The notes: generated by a model from the letters alone, not told the origin. A stretch of DNA of 64,000 bases from Mycobacterium colombiense CECT 3035 (GCF_002105755.1 NZ_CP020821.1:3534001-3598000); one strand, 5' to 3'; positions 42,831-53,289 are shown, numbered from the stretch's first letter. A program made the numbers and translations.

Positions 42831-44803
42831 CGGGCGATCACCAGCACGGCGAGGACGCCGAGCGCACCGTAGGCCAGGTACAGGTGAACGCTGCCGGTGT
42901 GCGCGCGGCGCACCACAGCCGCGGCCGCCGCCACCAGTTGCAGCACCGGCGCGTAGAAGCGTTCCTCTATCGCGTCGGCGATGCGGGTGCGATAGACGAT
43001 CCTCTCGGCGAAATACCGCGACTCGGCAACGTGGGTGATCTCGACGTCGGTGTCGGGTCGCAACACATCGTCGAAGACCCGCTGCAGCGGTTCGGCGAAA
43101 GAGGTTGCGGTGTATTGCATGCGGTCGGTGAGATCGTCCGCGCCACAGGCCCATAGCGGCAAGTCGGCGGGTTCCGGTCGAAGGCGCTTGCGCCATTGCG
43201 CCAACGCGGTGACGGTCACCGCGGCCACGCCCAGGGCGGCCGCGATGACCCCGGGTGCCACCGACCCCTGCACGCCCGGAAGCCGTACCAGGGTGCCGAA
43301 ATCGGTGAACTGCGCCGCCCGCGCCGCGGGTAGCGCGGCGAGCGCCCGGCGCAGTGCCGGCGCCACCACCGACGGCACCAGCGCCAGGACCACGCAGGCG
43401 GCGGCGGCGAGGACCATGCCCGCCACCATGGCGGCCCCCGCCTCGCGGGCGCGGGCGGCCTCGTCGCTGCGCGGCCGCGCCAGGAAGCCGATCCCGAACG
43501 CCTTGACCATCGCCGCCACACCCAGGCCGGTGGTGAGCGCGACGGCGCCGACGGCCAGCGGCGTGGTCAAGGCCAGGAGGGTGGCATGACCGGAAGCCGT
43601 GTGAATCAGCGACTGCACCAGCAACCACTCGCTGAGGAAACCGGCCCCGAGCGGCAACCCACACGCCCCGAGCGCGGCCGTCCCAAACAGCATGGTGGTG
43701 GCCGGCATTCGGCGGGCCAGACCGCCCAACCGATCGAGGTCACGCAGGCCCGTCGCGGCCAGCACCGACCCGGCCGCCAGGAATCCGAGACTCTTGAACG
43801 CCGCGTGCGCCATCAGGTGCAACATGGCCGCGGCCGCGGCGATCACGGCGGGCCCGGCGGCGCCGGACGCCGCGAACAGGGTCGCGGCTCCCAACGCGAG
43901 GGTGATCAACCCGAGGTTCTCGGTTGTCGAATACGCCAGTAGGCGTTTGAGATCCGTGGCGACCGAGGCCTGCACCACCCCGTAGAGGGCGGAGACCGCA
44001 CCGATGGCCATCAGGGTGAGGCCCCACCACCGCGGCCCCGGTCCGAGCAACTGCAGATCGAAGCGACAGATGCCGTACACCCCCAGGTTGACCATCGCCG
44101 CGCTCATCAGCGCCGACACCGGGCTGGGCGCTTCCGGGTGAGCGCGCGGCAGCCACGCGTGCAATGGCACCAGGCCGGCCTTCGAGCCGAACCCGGCCAC
44201 CGTCAGCGCAAAGACCGCGGTGGCGGTGCCCGGCGGTATCCGATGCAGATCGGCGAACCGGTCGCCGCCGCCGGCGGCGGCCAGCACCACCAGGCCGGCC
44301 AGGATCGACACGAAACCCAGCTGCGTCATCACCGCGTACACCAACGCGGCCGCGCGAACCTCCAGTCGGGTGTGCTCGGCCAACACCAGCACCAATGACG
44401 CGACCGCCATCGATTCCCACGCGAACAGGAATGTGGTCGCCGACCCCGCGGCCGGCACCGCCAGCATCGCCGCGACGAACACCGGCAACGCCGTCAGCGT
44501 GGCCCGGCTCGGCCGCCCGTGCCGGGCATACCCGATCACGTAAACGCCGACCGCCCCCGCGACAGACCCGGTGAGCGCCATGAAGAAGCCGCCCAGCGGG
44601 TCCAGATCCAGCTGCACCCCGGACAGCGGCAGCAACCAACCGACGTGGACCGCACGGGCCTTGCCGAACATTCCCAGCAGGCCGGCCCAGACGCCGAGGG
44701 CACCGAGCAACGAGGTGAGCGCCCCCGCCAGAACGGGACCGAAATCGCTGCGGCGCAACGGCTTCGACATTCTCCCGTTGCCAGTGTGCAGTTGTGCGGT
44801 CAC
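42827..44803 (-). CDS. HyfB/NuoL-like antiporter-type membrane subunit
   Basis: Protein of 658 residues from GTG 44803, which overlaps the preceding stop as GTGA; an internal ATG at 44770 (MSKPLRRSD) is an alternative. It has about sixteen hydrophobic segments. FLFAWESMAVASLVLVLAEH, GFGSKAGLVPLHAWLPRAHPEAPSPVSALMSAAMV and LAYSTTENLGLITLALG match the NuoL/HyfB proton-pumping family, with charged residues in the central helices. A C-terminal soluble part (WACGADDLTDRMQYTATSFAEPLQRVFDDV) is typical of HycC/HyfB. It corresponds to Rv0083. Confidence 0.9.
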   Translation of the reverse strand: MTAQLHTGNGRMSKPLRRSDFGPVLAGALTSLLGALGVWAGLLGMFGKARAVHVGWLLPLSGVQLDLDPLGGFFMALTGSVAGAVGVYVIGYARHGRPSRATLTALPVFVAAMLAVPAAGSATTFLFAWESMAVASLVLVLAEHTRLEVRAAALVYAVMTQLGFVSILAGLVVLAAAGGGDRFADLHRIPPGTATAVFALTVAGFGSKAGLVPLHAWLPRAHPEAPSPVSALMSAAMVNLGVYGICRFDLQLLGPGPRWWGLTLMAIGAVSALYGVVQASVATDLKRLLAYSTTENLGLITLALGAATLFAASGAAGPAVIAAAAAMLHLMAHAAFKSLGFLAAGSVLAATGLRDLDRLGGLARRMPATTMLFGTAALGACGLPLGAGFLSEWLLVQSLIHTASGHATLLALTTPLAVGAVALTTGLGVAAMVKAFGIGFLARPRSDEAARAREAGAAMVAGMVLAAAACVVLALVPSVVAPALRRALAALPAARAAQFTDFGTLVRLPGVQGSVAPGVIAAALGVAAVTVTALAQWRKRLRPEPADLPLWACGADDLTDRMQYTATSFAEPLQRVFDDVLRPDTDVEITHVAESRYFAERIVYRTRIADAIEERFYAPVLQLVAAAAAVVRRAHTGSVHLYLAYGALGVLAVLVIAR

Positions 44804-45285
44804 TTGCCGGTCACCGATCGCAGCGCGGCGACGATCTGGCTCGGGCTCGGCGGACATCCCGGAATCTCCACGTCGACGGGCACCACATCGCCCACCGCGC
44901 CGACGACGCCGTAGCCGTCCCTGAAGACACCCCGGCCAAGCGCACAGTCGCCGCAGGCGATCACCCGCCGCGGCCGGGGGGTGGCGTCGAGGGTGGCGCG
45001 CAGCGGTCCGGCCATGTTCCGGGTCACGACGCCGGTCACCAGCAGGGCATCCGCGTGGCGGGGGGAGGCCACCAGCCGCGCCCCGAATCGCTCGACGTCA
45101 TATACCGGTCCGAACGCGCCGGAGATCTCCACCTCGCAGCCGTTGCACGAACCGGCATCGACGTGCCGGATTTGAACCGAACCGCGCACTCCCGCAACCG
45201 GATTCGCCGACATCGGCGGAGCGGGTGCGGCGGGTTCGGTGATGCGGCCCACCCGCAGGGCCCTGCCGATCCAGCCCACTGACAA
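44800..45285 (-). CDS. NuoB/HycG-like [4Fe-4S] small subunit
   Basis: Protein of 161 residues from TTG 45285; GTG 45279 is a shorter alternative. The cluster cysteines are intact: Cys47 and Cys50 in AGSCNGCEVE, Cys111 and Cys114 in ACGDCALG, and Cys144 in IPGCPPSP. This is the hydrogenase small-subunit/NuoB pattern for one [4Fe-4S] cluster. It should pass electrons to the NuoD-like subunit and the quinone site. No ferredoxin-type electron-input subunit is encoded in the cluster. It matches Rv0082. Confidence 0.9.
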   Translation of the reverse strand: MSVGWIGRALRVGRITEPAAPAPPMSANPVAGVRGSVQIRHVDAGSCNGCEVEISGAFGPVYDVERFGARLVASPRHADALLVTGVVTRNMAGPLRATLDATPRPRRVIACGDCALGRGVFRDGYGVVGAVGDVVPVDVEIPGCPPSPSQIVAALRSVTGK

Positions 45286-45293
45286 GCCCCGCC

Positions 45294-45629
45294 TTACTCC
45301 GCGCCGCCGGCGCGCAGGTCTTCCAACACCGCGACGCGGTCGCTGAGCACCCCGGTGAGAACTTTGCGGGCCACCAGCAGCAGCTCGGCAATGTCTGGCG
45401 AGGCGATCGAGTAGATCACGGTGTTGCCGTCCCTGAGCGCGTCGACCACGCCGGCCCGGCGCAGCACCCCCAGCTGCTGAGACAGATTCGACGATTCCAG
45501 CCCGACCTCGGGCAACAGTTCGCCGACGGACTTCTCGCCCGCCACCAGCAGCTCGAGAATCCTGATCCGCGCCGGATGGCCCAACGTCTTGAAGAACTCG
45601 GCCTTGAGCTTGTACAACGGCTCCGACAC
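45294..45629 (-). CDS. ArsR-family regulator, Rv0081-like
   Basis: Protein of 111 residues with a winged HTH: FKTLGHPARIRILELLVAGEKSVGELLPEVGLESSNLSQQLGVLRRAGVVDALRDGNTVIYSI. There is no metal-binding Cys/His motif in the recognition or C-terminal helices. It is closely related, from memory, to Rv0081, the hypoxia-responsive hub regulator that heads the same operon in M. tuberculosis. CAGGAG lies upstream of the GTG start. The AT-rich stretch 45650-45705 is the likely promoter/operator. It presumably controls the downstream complex genes; the signal is unknown. Confidence 0.9.
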   Translation of the reverse strand: MSEPLYKLKAEFFKTLGHPARIRILELLVAGEKSVGELLPEVGLESSNLSQQLGVLRRAGVVDALRDGNTVIYSIASPDIAELLLVARKVLTGVLSDRVAVLEDLRAGGAE

Positions 45630-45736
45630 GGCACCGATCTCCTGACGATTACAGCTTTTATAGAATCGAACAGTTGAAGAAATTATCAGATGTTGTTGCG
45701 GACTTCATCTCGGGCGCGGGTGACCGCCGCCACGGT

Positions 45737-46501
45737 TCAGGCCCGCGGCGTCGCCAGGAAGGCCTCGACAGCCTCGCGGTACAGCTGAGGCGCCTCGTCA
45801 TGGATCAGGTGGCCTGCTTGCGGCGCCTTCAAATGCGTTGTCGCGTGGCCGGTTTCGGCCATCACTTGCATCTGTCCCGGTGGGGTCACCGAATTGCCGG
45901 CCTCGATGAGCAGCGCGGGGGCGCGCACCGCGCGCCACTGCGCCCAGTAGTCCCGGGTGCCCCACTCGGCGGCGATCTCGATCCAGCGGGCGGTATGGCC
46001 GTGCAGGCGCCAGCCGGTGTCGGTGCGGTCGAAGGCCTCCAGGAAATACTGGCCCGCGACGGGCCCGAATTCGGCGAAAACCTGCTCGGCGGAATCGAAT
46101 TCGACGGGAAGGGCGTGCAACCACGGTTCCCAGGGGCCGGTGGTGCGGCCGCGGAAGTCCGGCGCCATGTCCTCGAGCACCAGGGCGGACACCAGTTCGG
46201 GCCGCTGCGCCGCCAAACACCACGAGTGCAGGGCGCCCATCGAATGCCCCACCATCCGGGCCGGCTCCCCCAGCGAACCCACCGCCTCGGCCAGATCGGC
46301 CACGAACCGTTCGGTGCTGATCGGGTGCGGATCGTCGACGTCACGACCCCGGTGCCACGGGGCGTCGTAGGTGTACACGGTGCCCAGCCCGGTCAGCCAG
46401 GGCAGCTGCCGCGGCCAGGTGCTTCCGCGCCCCATCAGGCCGTGCACCAGCACCAGCGGCTCACCGACGCCCCCCTGGCACGTCAACAGTTGGCTGGGCA
46501 T
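45737..46501 (-). CDS. Alpha/beta-fold hydrolase (Rv3591c-like)
   Basis: Protein of 254 residues from ATG 46501. The oxyanion loop is LVHGLMGRGSTW, the nucleophile serine lies in MVGHSMGALHSW, and the catalytic His in APQAGHLIHDEAPQLY. It carries a cap region rich in Trp. No signal peptide is seen, so it is cytoplasmic. The substrate is unknown. It diverges from mhuD with 63 bases between starts; a longer upstream frame is the antisense of mhuD. Confidence 0.88.
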   Translation of the reverse strand: MPSQLLTCQGGVGEPLVLVHGLMGRGSTWPRQLPWLTGLGTVYTYDAPWHRGRDVDDPHPISTERFVADLAEAVGSLGEPARMVGHSMGALHSWCLAAQRPELVSALVLEDMAPDFRGRTTGPWEPWLHALPVEFDSAEQVFAEFGPVAGQYFLEAFDRTDTGWRLHGHTARWIEIAAEWGTRDYWAQWRAVRAPALLIEAGNSVTPPGQMQVMAETGHATTHLKAPQAGHLIHDEAPQLYREAVEAFLATPRA

Positions 46502-46564
46502 AGCACCATCTTGCGTGCACCGCCCTCGGACCCGGCACCGGGATGGGCGGGGTAGCCTAGCGGC

Positions 46565-46885
46565 ATGTCGCCAGTGGTGAAGATCAACGCAATCGAAGTA
46601 CCCGCCGACGCCGGCCCGGAGCTGGAGAAGCGGTTCGCCCACCGGGCGCACGCCGTCGACAACCAGCCGGGCTTCCTCGGCTTCCAGCTGCTCCGCCCGA
46701 TCAAGGGCGAGAACCGCTACTTCGTGGTGACGCAGTGGGAGTCCGAAGAGGCGTTCCAGGCGTGGGCGCAGGGCCCCGCGATCGAGGCGCACTCCGGCGA
46801 GCGGGCGAAGCCGGTGGCGACCGGGGCCTCGCTGCTGGAATTCGAGGTTGTGATGGACGTTGCCGGCAACAAGCAGGCTGGCTAG
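46565..46885 (+). CDS. mhuD: MhuD, haem-degrading monooxygenase
   Basis: Protein of 106 residues in the IsdG/MhuD ferredoxin-like family. Expected active-site residues are present with an offset of one: Asn8 in VVKINAIEV, Trp67 in EAFQAWAQG, and His76 in IEAHSGER as haem ligand. MhuD opens haem to mycobilin and releases iron. The sequence is very close to Rv3592. The last 26 bases overlap the start of lpqF. Confidence 0.95.
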   Translation: MSPVVKINAIEVPADAGPELEKRFAHRAHAVDNQPGFLGFQLLRPIKGENRYFVVTQWESEEAFQAWAQGPAIEAHSGERAKPVATGASLLEFEVVMDVAGNKQAG

Positions 46886-48224
46886 CGGGCTGTCGGCCTG
46901 GCGCCGCGCATTGACGCTGAGCGCGGCCGCCGCACTGGTAGCGACATCGGCGCCCGGGTGCGCCCCCAACCCCTCTCCGCAGGCCAACGCCGCGAATCCG
47001 GGGCGGCAGATCGACACCCGGACCCCGCCCGGAATCCGGGCGCAGCAGACGTTGGACATGCTCAACTCGGACTGGCCCATCGGCCCGGTCGGCGTTCGCA
47101 CGCTGGCCGCGCCGGACATGGTCGAGTCGGTGGAGACCACCATGGAGGCGCTGTGGTGGGATCGTCCGTTCACGCTCAACGGGGTAGACCTCGGCGCGAG
47201 CGTGGCGACCCTGCACCTGACCTCGTCCTACGGAGCCCGGCAAGACATCCGGATTCACACCGACGACGGCGGCTCGGTGGATCGATTCGATCTCGACACC
47301 CGGGCGCCCACGATCAACTCGTGGCACGACATCGACGCGGTGCTGAGCAAGACCGGTGCGCGCTATTCGTATCAGGTCGCCAAGGTCGATGACGGCCATT
47401 GCGACCCGGTGGCGGGTACCAACACGCACGAATCTTTGCCGCTGGCATCCATTTTCAAGCTTTACGTGTTGCATGCGCTGGCGGGCGCGATCAAGGACGG
47501 GACGGTGTCCTGGGATGACCAGCTGACCGTGACCGACAAGAGCCGCGCCGTCGGCTCGTCGGGGCTGGCCTTGCCCACCGGAGCGCACGTTTCGGTGCGG
47601 ACCGCCGCCGAGAAGATGATCGCCACCAGTGACAACATGGCCACCGACCTGCTGATCGGCAAGATGGGCACGCACGCCATCTCCGAAGCGCTCGCCACCG
47701 CGGGTCATCACGACCCGGCCAGCATGACCCCGTTCCCCACCATGTACGAGTTGTTCTCGGTCGGCTGGGGCAGACCCGACCTGCGCGAGCAATGGGAACA
47801 CGGCTCGCCGCAAGTCCGCGGGCAGCTGCTGGAGCAGGCGAATTCGACGCCGTATGACCCGGATCCGATGCGGGCCCACTCGCCGGCATCCTCCTACGGC
47901 GCGGAGTGGTACGGCAACGCCGAGGACATCTGCCGGGTTCACGCGGCGCTGCAGGCCGACGCGGTCGGCAAGGCCGCGCCGGTGCGAGACATCCTGTCCG
48001 CGGTCGCCGGCATCCAGCTGGACCGCAACGTGTGGCCGTACATCGGCGCGAAAGCCGGTGGCCTGCCCGGTGATCTGACGTTCAGCTGGTATGCCGTCGA
48101 CAAGACGCGGCAGCCGTGGGTGGTGAGCTTCCAGCTGAACTGGCCCCGCGATCACGGCCCGACGGTGACCGGCTGGATGCTCAAGATCGCCAAGCAGGCC
48201 TTCGCGCTGATCGCCCCGCGCTGA
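46860..48224 (+). CDS. lpqF: LpqF, beta-lactamase-like lipoprotein
   Basis: Protein of 454 residues from TTG 46860, overlapping mhuD. The signal has Arg-Arg before the hydrophobic core (WRRALTLSAAAALVATSAPGC), ending in a lipobox Cys at about 34. The C-terminal half is a class A beta-lactamase/PBP-like fold: SxxK in LPLASIFKLYVLHAL, SDN in IATSDNMATDLL, and KAGGLPG as the KTG-type box. The N-terminal half is a separate alpha/beta domain. It could be a peptidoglycan-related hydrolase; beta-lactam hydrolysis is not demonstrated for the family. It matches Rv3593. Confidence 0.88.
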   Translation: MPATSRLASGLSAWRRALTLSAAAALVATSAPGCAPNPSPQANAANPGRQIDTRTPPGIRAQQTLDMLNSDWPIGPVGVRTLAAPDMVESVETTMEALWWDRPFTLNGVDLGASVATLHLTSSYGARQDIRIHTDDGGSVDRFDLDTRAPTINSWHDIDAVLSKTGARYSYQVAKVDDGHCDPVAGTNTHESLPLASIFKLYVLHALAGAIKDGTVSWDDQLTVTDKSRAVGSSGLALPTGAHVSVRTAAEKMIATSDNMATDLLIGKMGTHAISEALATAGHHDPASMTPFPTMYELFSVGWGRPDLREQWEHGSPQVRGQLLEQANSTPYDPDPMRAHSPASSYGAEWYGNAEDICRVHAALQADAVGKAAPVRDILSAVAGIQLDRNVWPYIGAKAGGLPGDLTFSWYAVDKTRQPWVVSFQLNWPRDHGPTVTGWMLKIAKQAFALIAPR

Positions 48225-48245
48225 GGCTCACAGCCGGTTCACGCC

Positions 48246-49154
48246 GTGACCGCCCGCGAATCGCTGCTGGATACCTTTCCGGGCCGCCTGTTCATCGAGC
48301 ACATGATGTCGTTTGGCAATTGGGGTACGCCCGAGGGACTGATCGGGGCCGCGACCCGGGCCGTCTCCCGCTATCTGTACACCGATGATTGTCTCGACGT
48401 AGCCGGCTTCGACGTGAATGACCCGCGGCTTCGTGAGTTCGATGCCGTGGGACTCGCGGCCCTGGCGTCGCTGCGCACCTTCGATTCGCCACAAATCCAT
48501 CAGGGAACGATCAGCGAGTGGCACGCAGTCACTGTCAGCAACCGAGAGGCGTTGAGCGCGCTACCAAACGGCGCATTCTGGACATCGACTCCGATCAAAG
48601 ACGGCGAAGACTCCTGGACCCTGTGCGGCGAAAACCTGCGCCGCGGATCGCCCCGATGGGAAGTTCATTTCGACATCACGCGTATCCGCGTCGCGCGAAT
48701 CCAATCTGCCCGCGATTGGGCTGCGCTGATCGACTCGCACAGCGCGGGGAGCGGCTGTAAGTATCCGGACTGGCCGGCGATAGCCGAATCCTGGGACGCG
48801 GTCCACCTGTCGCCCGCGGGATTGCTACTTGCCCACCCCAAGATCTCGGCTACCCCGTTGAGCGCAACCGGCGAATCCGGATACGCGCACAGCCAAGCAG
48901 GCCGCTATGCCAGCGTCGGGGCCTGGTCTGCAGTCTCTACGGCCTGGCTACGCGAACCGCCAAAGGCCGAGTTCAGACCCGTGCCGGCCGCACATGGCTC
49001 ACAGCCGCAGCGTCCAATGGCCGCCCCGGAGGTGCAGGACGACGCGGGCGCCCGGCTCGACGTCGATCCGCCAGAACGACGCCGGGGCGATGCCCAGCGC
49101 CGCCACGATCGCCGCGCGGATCACCGCCGGGTGGGTGACCGCCACCGTGCGTAA
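48246..49154 (+). CDS. Unrecognised protein with atypical base composition
   Basis: Protein of 302 residues from GTG 48246. I do not recognise a family. The body (residues about 1-240) contains FWTSTPIKDGEDSWTLCGENLRRG, WEVHFDITRIRVARIQSARDWAALID and YPDWPAIAESWDAVHLSPAGLLLAHP, rich in Trp and Asp. There is no signal peptide or membrane segment. GC is lower than in neighbours and codon choice is less biased, hinting at transfer. The last 50 or so residues are antisense to the convergent phosphatase gene, so the native stop may have been lost. M. tuberculosis has an amidase and PE_PGRS59 here instead. Confidence 0.6.
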   Translation: MTARESLLDTFPGRLFIEHMMSFGNWGTPEGLIGAATRAVSRYLYTDDCLDVAGFDVNDPRLREFDAVGLAALASLRTFDSPQIHQGTISEWHAVTVSNREALSALPNGAFWTSTPIKDGEDSWTLCGENLRRGSPRWEVHFDITRIRVARIQSARDWAALIDSHSAGSGCKYPDWPAIAESWDAVHLSPAGLLLAHPKISATPLSATGESGYAHSQAGRYASVGAWSAVSTAWLREPPKAEFRPVPAAHGSQPQRPMAAPEVQDDAGARLDVDPPERRRGDAQRRHDRRADHRRVGDRHRA

Positions 49155-49547
49155 TGGGTTGGCGGCCAACGACTCCAGCCATCCCGCCACCCGCGAGATC
49201 AGGTCGACGATCGACTCACCACCGTGCGGCGCGGCGCCCGGTTGAGCCAGCCACGCCTCGAGTTCGCCGGGCGGCAGGGCCGCGAGCGCCGCGCCGCGCC
49301 ACCGTCCGCAGTCGAGGTCCGCCAGCCGCGGCTCGGTTTCGGCGTGCAGCCCAAGCAGTTTCGCGGTCTGCCTGGTGCGTTCTTCGGGTCCGGCCAGCTG
49401 ACGCGGTATGCCAGCGGTCAGGCCGTCCACCGCCTCGACCTGGCGGCGGCCGATCGCATTCAACGGTTCGTCGGCAGGAAACCGCTTGTCCGCCATGGCA
49501 TTCGTCATGCCATGCGACACCAGCGTCAGCCGGGCGACCCCCGTCAT
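48999..49547 (-). CDS. Histidine phosphatase-family protein with altered RHG motif
   Basis: Protein of 182 residues from ATG 49547. Phosphoglycerate-mutase-like fold: LVSHGMTNAM holds the nucleophile His but has Ser where the usual Arg of RHG stands. Other family positions are present: Arg in EERTRQTAKLL, Glu in HGGESIVDLI, and the second His in VAVTHPAVIRAA. It overlaps cbtA by four bases and so belongs to the cobalamin-riboswitch operon. By analogy to CobC it might dephosphorylate an alpha-ribazole-type intermediate, but the changed motif leaves activity uncertain. Confidence 0.8.
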   Translation of the reverse strand: MTGVARLTLVSHGMTNAMADKRFPADEPLNAIGRRQVEAVDGLTAGIPRQLAGPEERTRQTAKLLGLHAETEPRLADLDCGRWRGAALAALPPGELEAWLAQPGAAPHGGESIVDLISRVAGWLESLAANPLRTVAVTHPAVIRAAIVAALGIAPASFWRIDVEPGARVVLHLRGGHWTLRL

Positions 49548-50329
49548 GCCGCGATGCTCGACGCCCGCCCCGTCCGCTCCCCGAGCAGCCGGCCGCTGAT
49601 CGTCGCGAACACCAGGCCGATGCCCGCCCACAGCACTAGCTGGGCGGCCAGGGACAGCAACCGGAACTCGTAGAGGACGTCGGCGGGAAACCCCGGATAG
49701 ATGATCGTCCCCGCGGCGTCGCGCAGCGGTTCGGGCGTCTCGTCCACGCTCGGCAGCAGCACCGCCACCACGACGATCGCCACCAGATACGCGCCCGCCG
49801 CCAGCAGCCTCGCGTTCCACGCGCCCAACCGGGCGGCGAGGCGCCGCGCCAGCCAGACCGCGCCGATCGCCAGCACCACCGACGCCAGCACCATCGCCAG
49901 GTACCAGCCGGTACGCGCACCGATCGTGTCGGACTGGCCGACCGCCGGTGGGTTCGGCGGATACTTCGCGAACGGCACCACATACACCGCCCCGAAGGCG
50001 CCGGCCGCCAACAGCAGCGAAAGCGCTTGCGGTTGACCGGTTTCGGTGCGCGCATAGACGACGCTGAACAGCACGGCGAACAGCGCGCCCATGGCGAGCC
50101 CGAAAATCAGCACACCGAATCCCAGCCCGGGGCCGGCCTGCACGCCGCGGGTGAACAGCTCGGCCCCGTGCTCGTGCACGCCGTGCGCGTTCTCGGCGTC
50201 GGTGCGGCCGTCTTCAAAAGCGATTGCGCGGCCGATGACGGGCTCGGCACACAGGCGGGCGAAGACAAACGCCAGCACCGCGCCGACAGCACCCGCCAGA
50301 AGACCGCCCCCGATAAGGCGTTTCTCCAC
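49544..50329 (-). CDS. cbtA: CbtA, predicted cobalt transporter subunit
   Basis: Protein of 261 residues with about five to six transmembrane segments. The N-terminus LLAGAVGAVLAFVFARLCAEPVIGRAIAFE, the His-containing loop AENAHGVHEHGAELFTRGVQ, and YPPNPPAVGQSDTIGARTGWYL are typical of CbtA. CbtAB is predicted to import cobalt in B12-producing bacteria. The gene lies nine bases after cbtB under a cobalamin riboswitch, which supports cobalt as substrate. M. tuberculosis lacks it at this site. Confidence 0.9.
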   Translation of the reverse strand: MEKRLIGGGLLAGAVGAVLAFVFARLCAEPVIGRAIAFEDGRTDAENAHGVHEHGAELFTRGVQAGPGLGFGVLIFGLAMGALFAVLFSVVYARTETGQPQALSLLLAAGAFGAVYVVPFAKYPPNPPAVGQSDTIGARTGWYLAMVLASVVLAIGAVWLARRLAARLGAWNARLLAAGAYLVAIVVVAVLLPSVDETPEPLRDAAGTIIYPGFPADVLYEFRLLSLAAQLVLWAGIGLVFATISGRLLGERTGRASSIAA

Positions 50330-50338
50330 GAGATCGGG

Positions 50339-50554
50339 TCAGTGGCAGGGGAAGCCGAGCAGGTGCCGCGCGTCGTGCACGAACTCGTGCACGTGCGAGT
50401 CGCTGCCGAACAGCGAGACCGCGCCCTGGTCGATGCCGACGAAATACAGCGCGAGCAACGCGAGGAAGACGGTCGCGGCGAACCAGAGCGCGGTGCGTGC
50501 CGCGGACAGGTCGACGGATCGGGTGCGGCTGCCGGTTAGCTGCGGATGGGACAC
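50339..50554 (-). CDS. cbtB: CbtB, small predicted cobalt transporter subunit
   Basis: Protein of 71 residues from GTG 50554, preceded by AAGGAG at good spacing. It has one transmembrane helix (ALWFAATVFLALLALYFVGI) and the hallmark His-rich C-terminus HVHEFVHDARHLLGFPCH, a likely Co(II)-binding tail facing outside. The frame is open further upstream, but that segment is the riboswitch. It is the first gene of the cbtB-cbtA-phosphatase operon. Confidence 0.9.
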   Translation of the reverse strand: MSHPQLTGSRTRSVDLSAARTALWFAATVFLALLALYFVGIDQGAVSLFGSDSHVHEFVHDARHLLGFPCH

Positions 50555-50584
50555 AATCGGCTCCTTCTGGGGATAACGCGTCCC

Positions 50585-50690
50585 CGCTGGGTATGACGAG
50601 TCACGGGTCTGACTGTGGACAGTGGCGCGACCGTTCTGGACTCTCACCAGATTCCGTTACACGTCGATGACAACGGTCAGTGTAGGGCGC
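50585..50690 (-). ncRNA. Cobalamin riboswitch ahead of cbtB
   Basis: On the minus strand the conserved core reads CTGGTGAGAGTCCAG (a GGTGAGAGTCC arm), then ACGGTCGCGCCACTGT, followed by CAGTCAGACCCGTGACT in the B12-box position. These match the cobalamin aptamer consensus (GCCGGTGAGAATCCGGC, GGTCCCGCCACTGT, AGYCAGGAGACC). Next to it, GGGGACGCGTTATCCCC can form a hairpin just before the cbtB ribosome-binding site, so control is probably translational. High cobalamin would reduce cobalt uptake. Ends are approximate. Confidence 0.85.
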
Positions 50691-50696
50691 AGCGAA

Positions 50697-50731
50697 AACG
50701 GGCGGTAGTCCGACATCGACTACCGCCCGTT
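50697..50731 (-). terminator. Intrinsic terminator of the clpC1 transcript
   Basis: A perfect 14-base stem, AACGGGCGGTAGTC with its complement at 50718-50731, around a seven-base loop. On the minus strand it lies 12 bases after the clpC1 stop and ends in CCCGTTTTCG, a short U-tract. It insulates clpC1 from the cbtB riboswitch that starts just beyond it. Confidence 0.85.
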
Positions 50732-50742
50732 CTCCTTATTCG

Positions 50743-53289
<2,547 letters not shown>

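Noticed and set aside
38247..45285. Annotation of the hyc cluster as formate hydrogenlyase
   Set aside because: All four [NiFe]-binding cysteines are missing, and formate dehydrogenase and ferredoxin subunits are absent.
48246..49154. Naming the unknown protein as a toxin or effector
   Set aside because: Trp/Asp-rich blocks alone do not identify a catalytic fold, and no immunity or antitoxin gene is adjacent.
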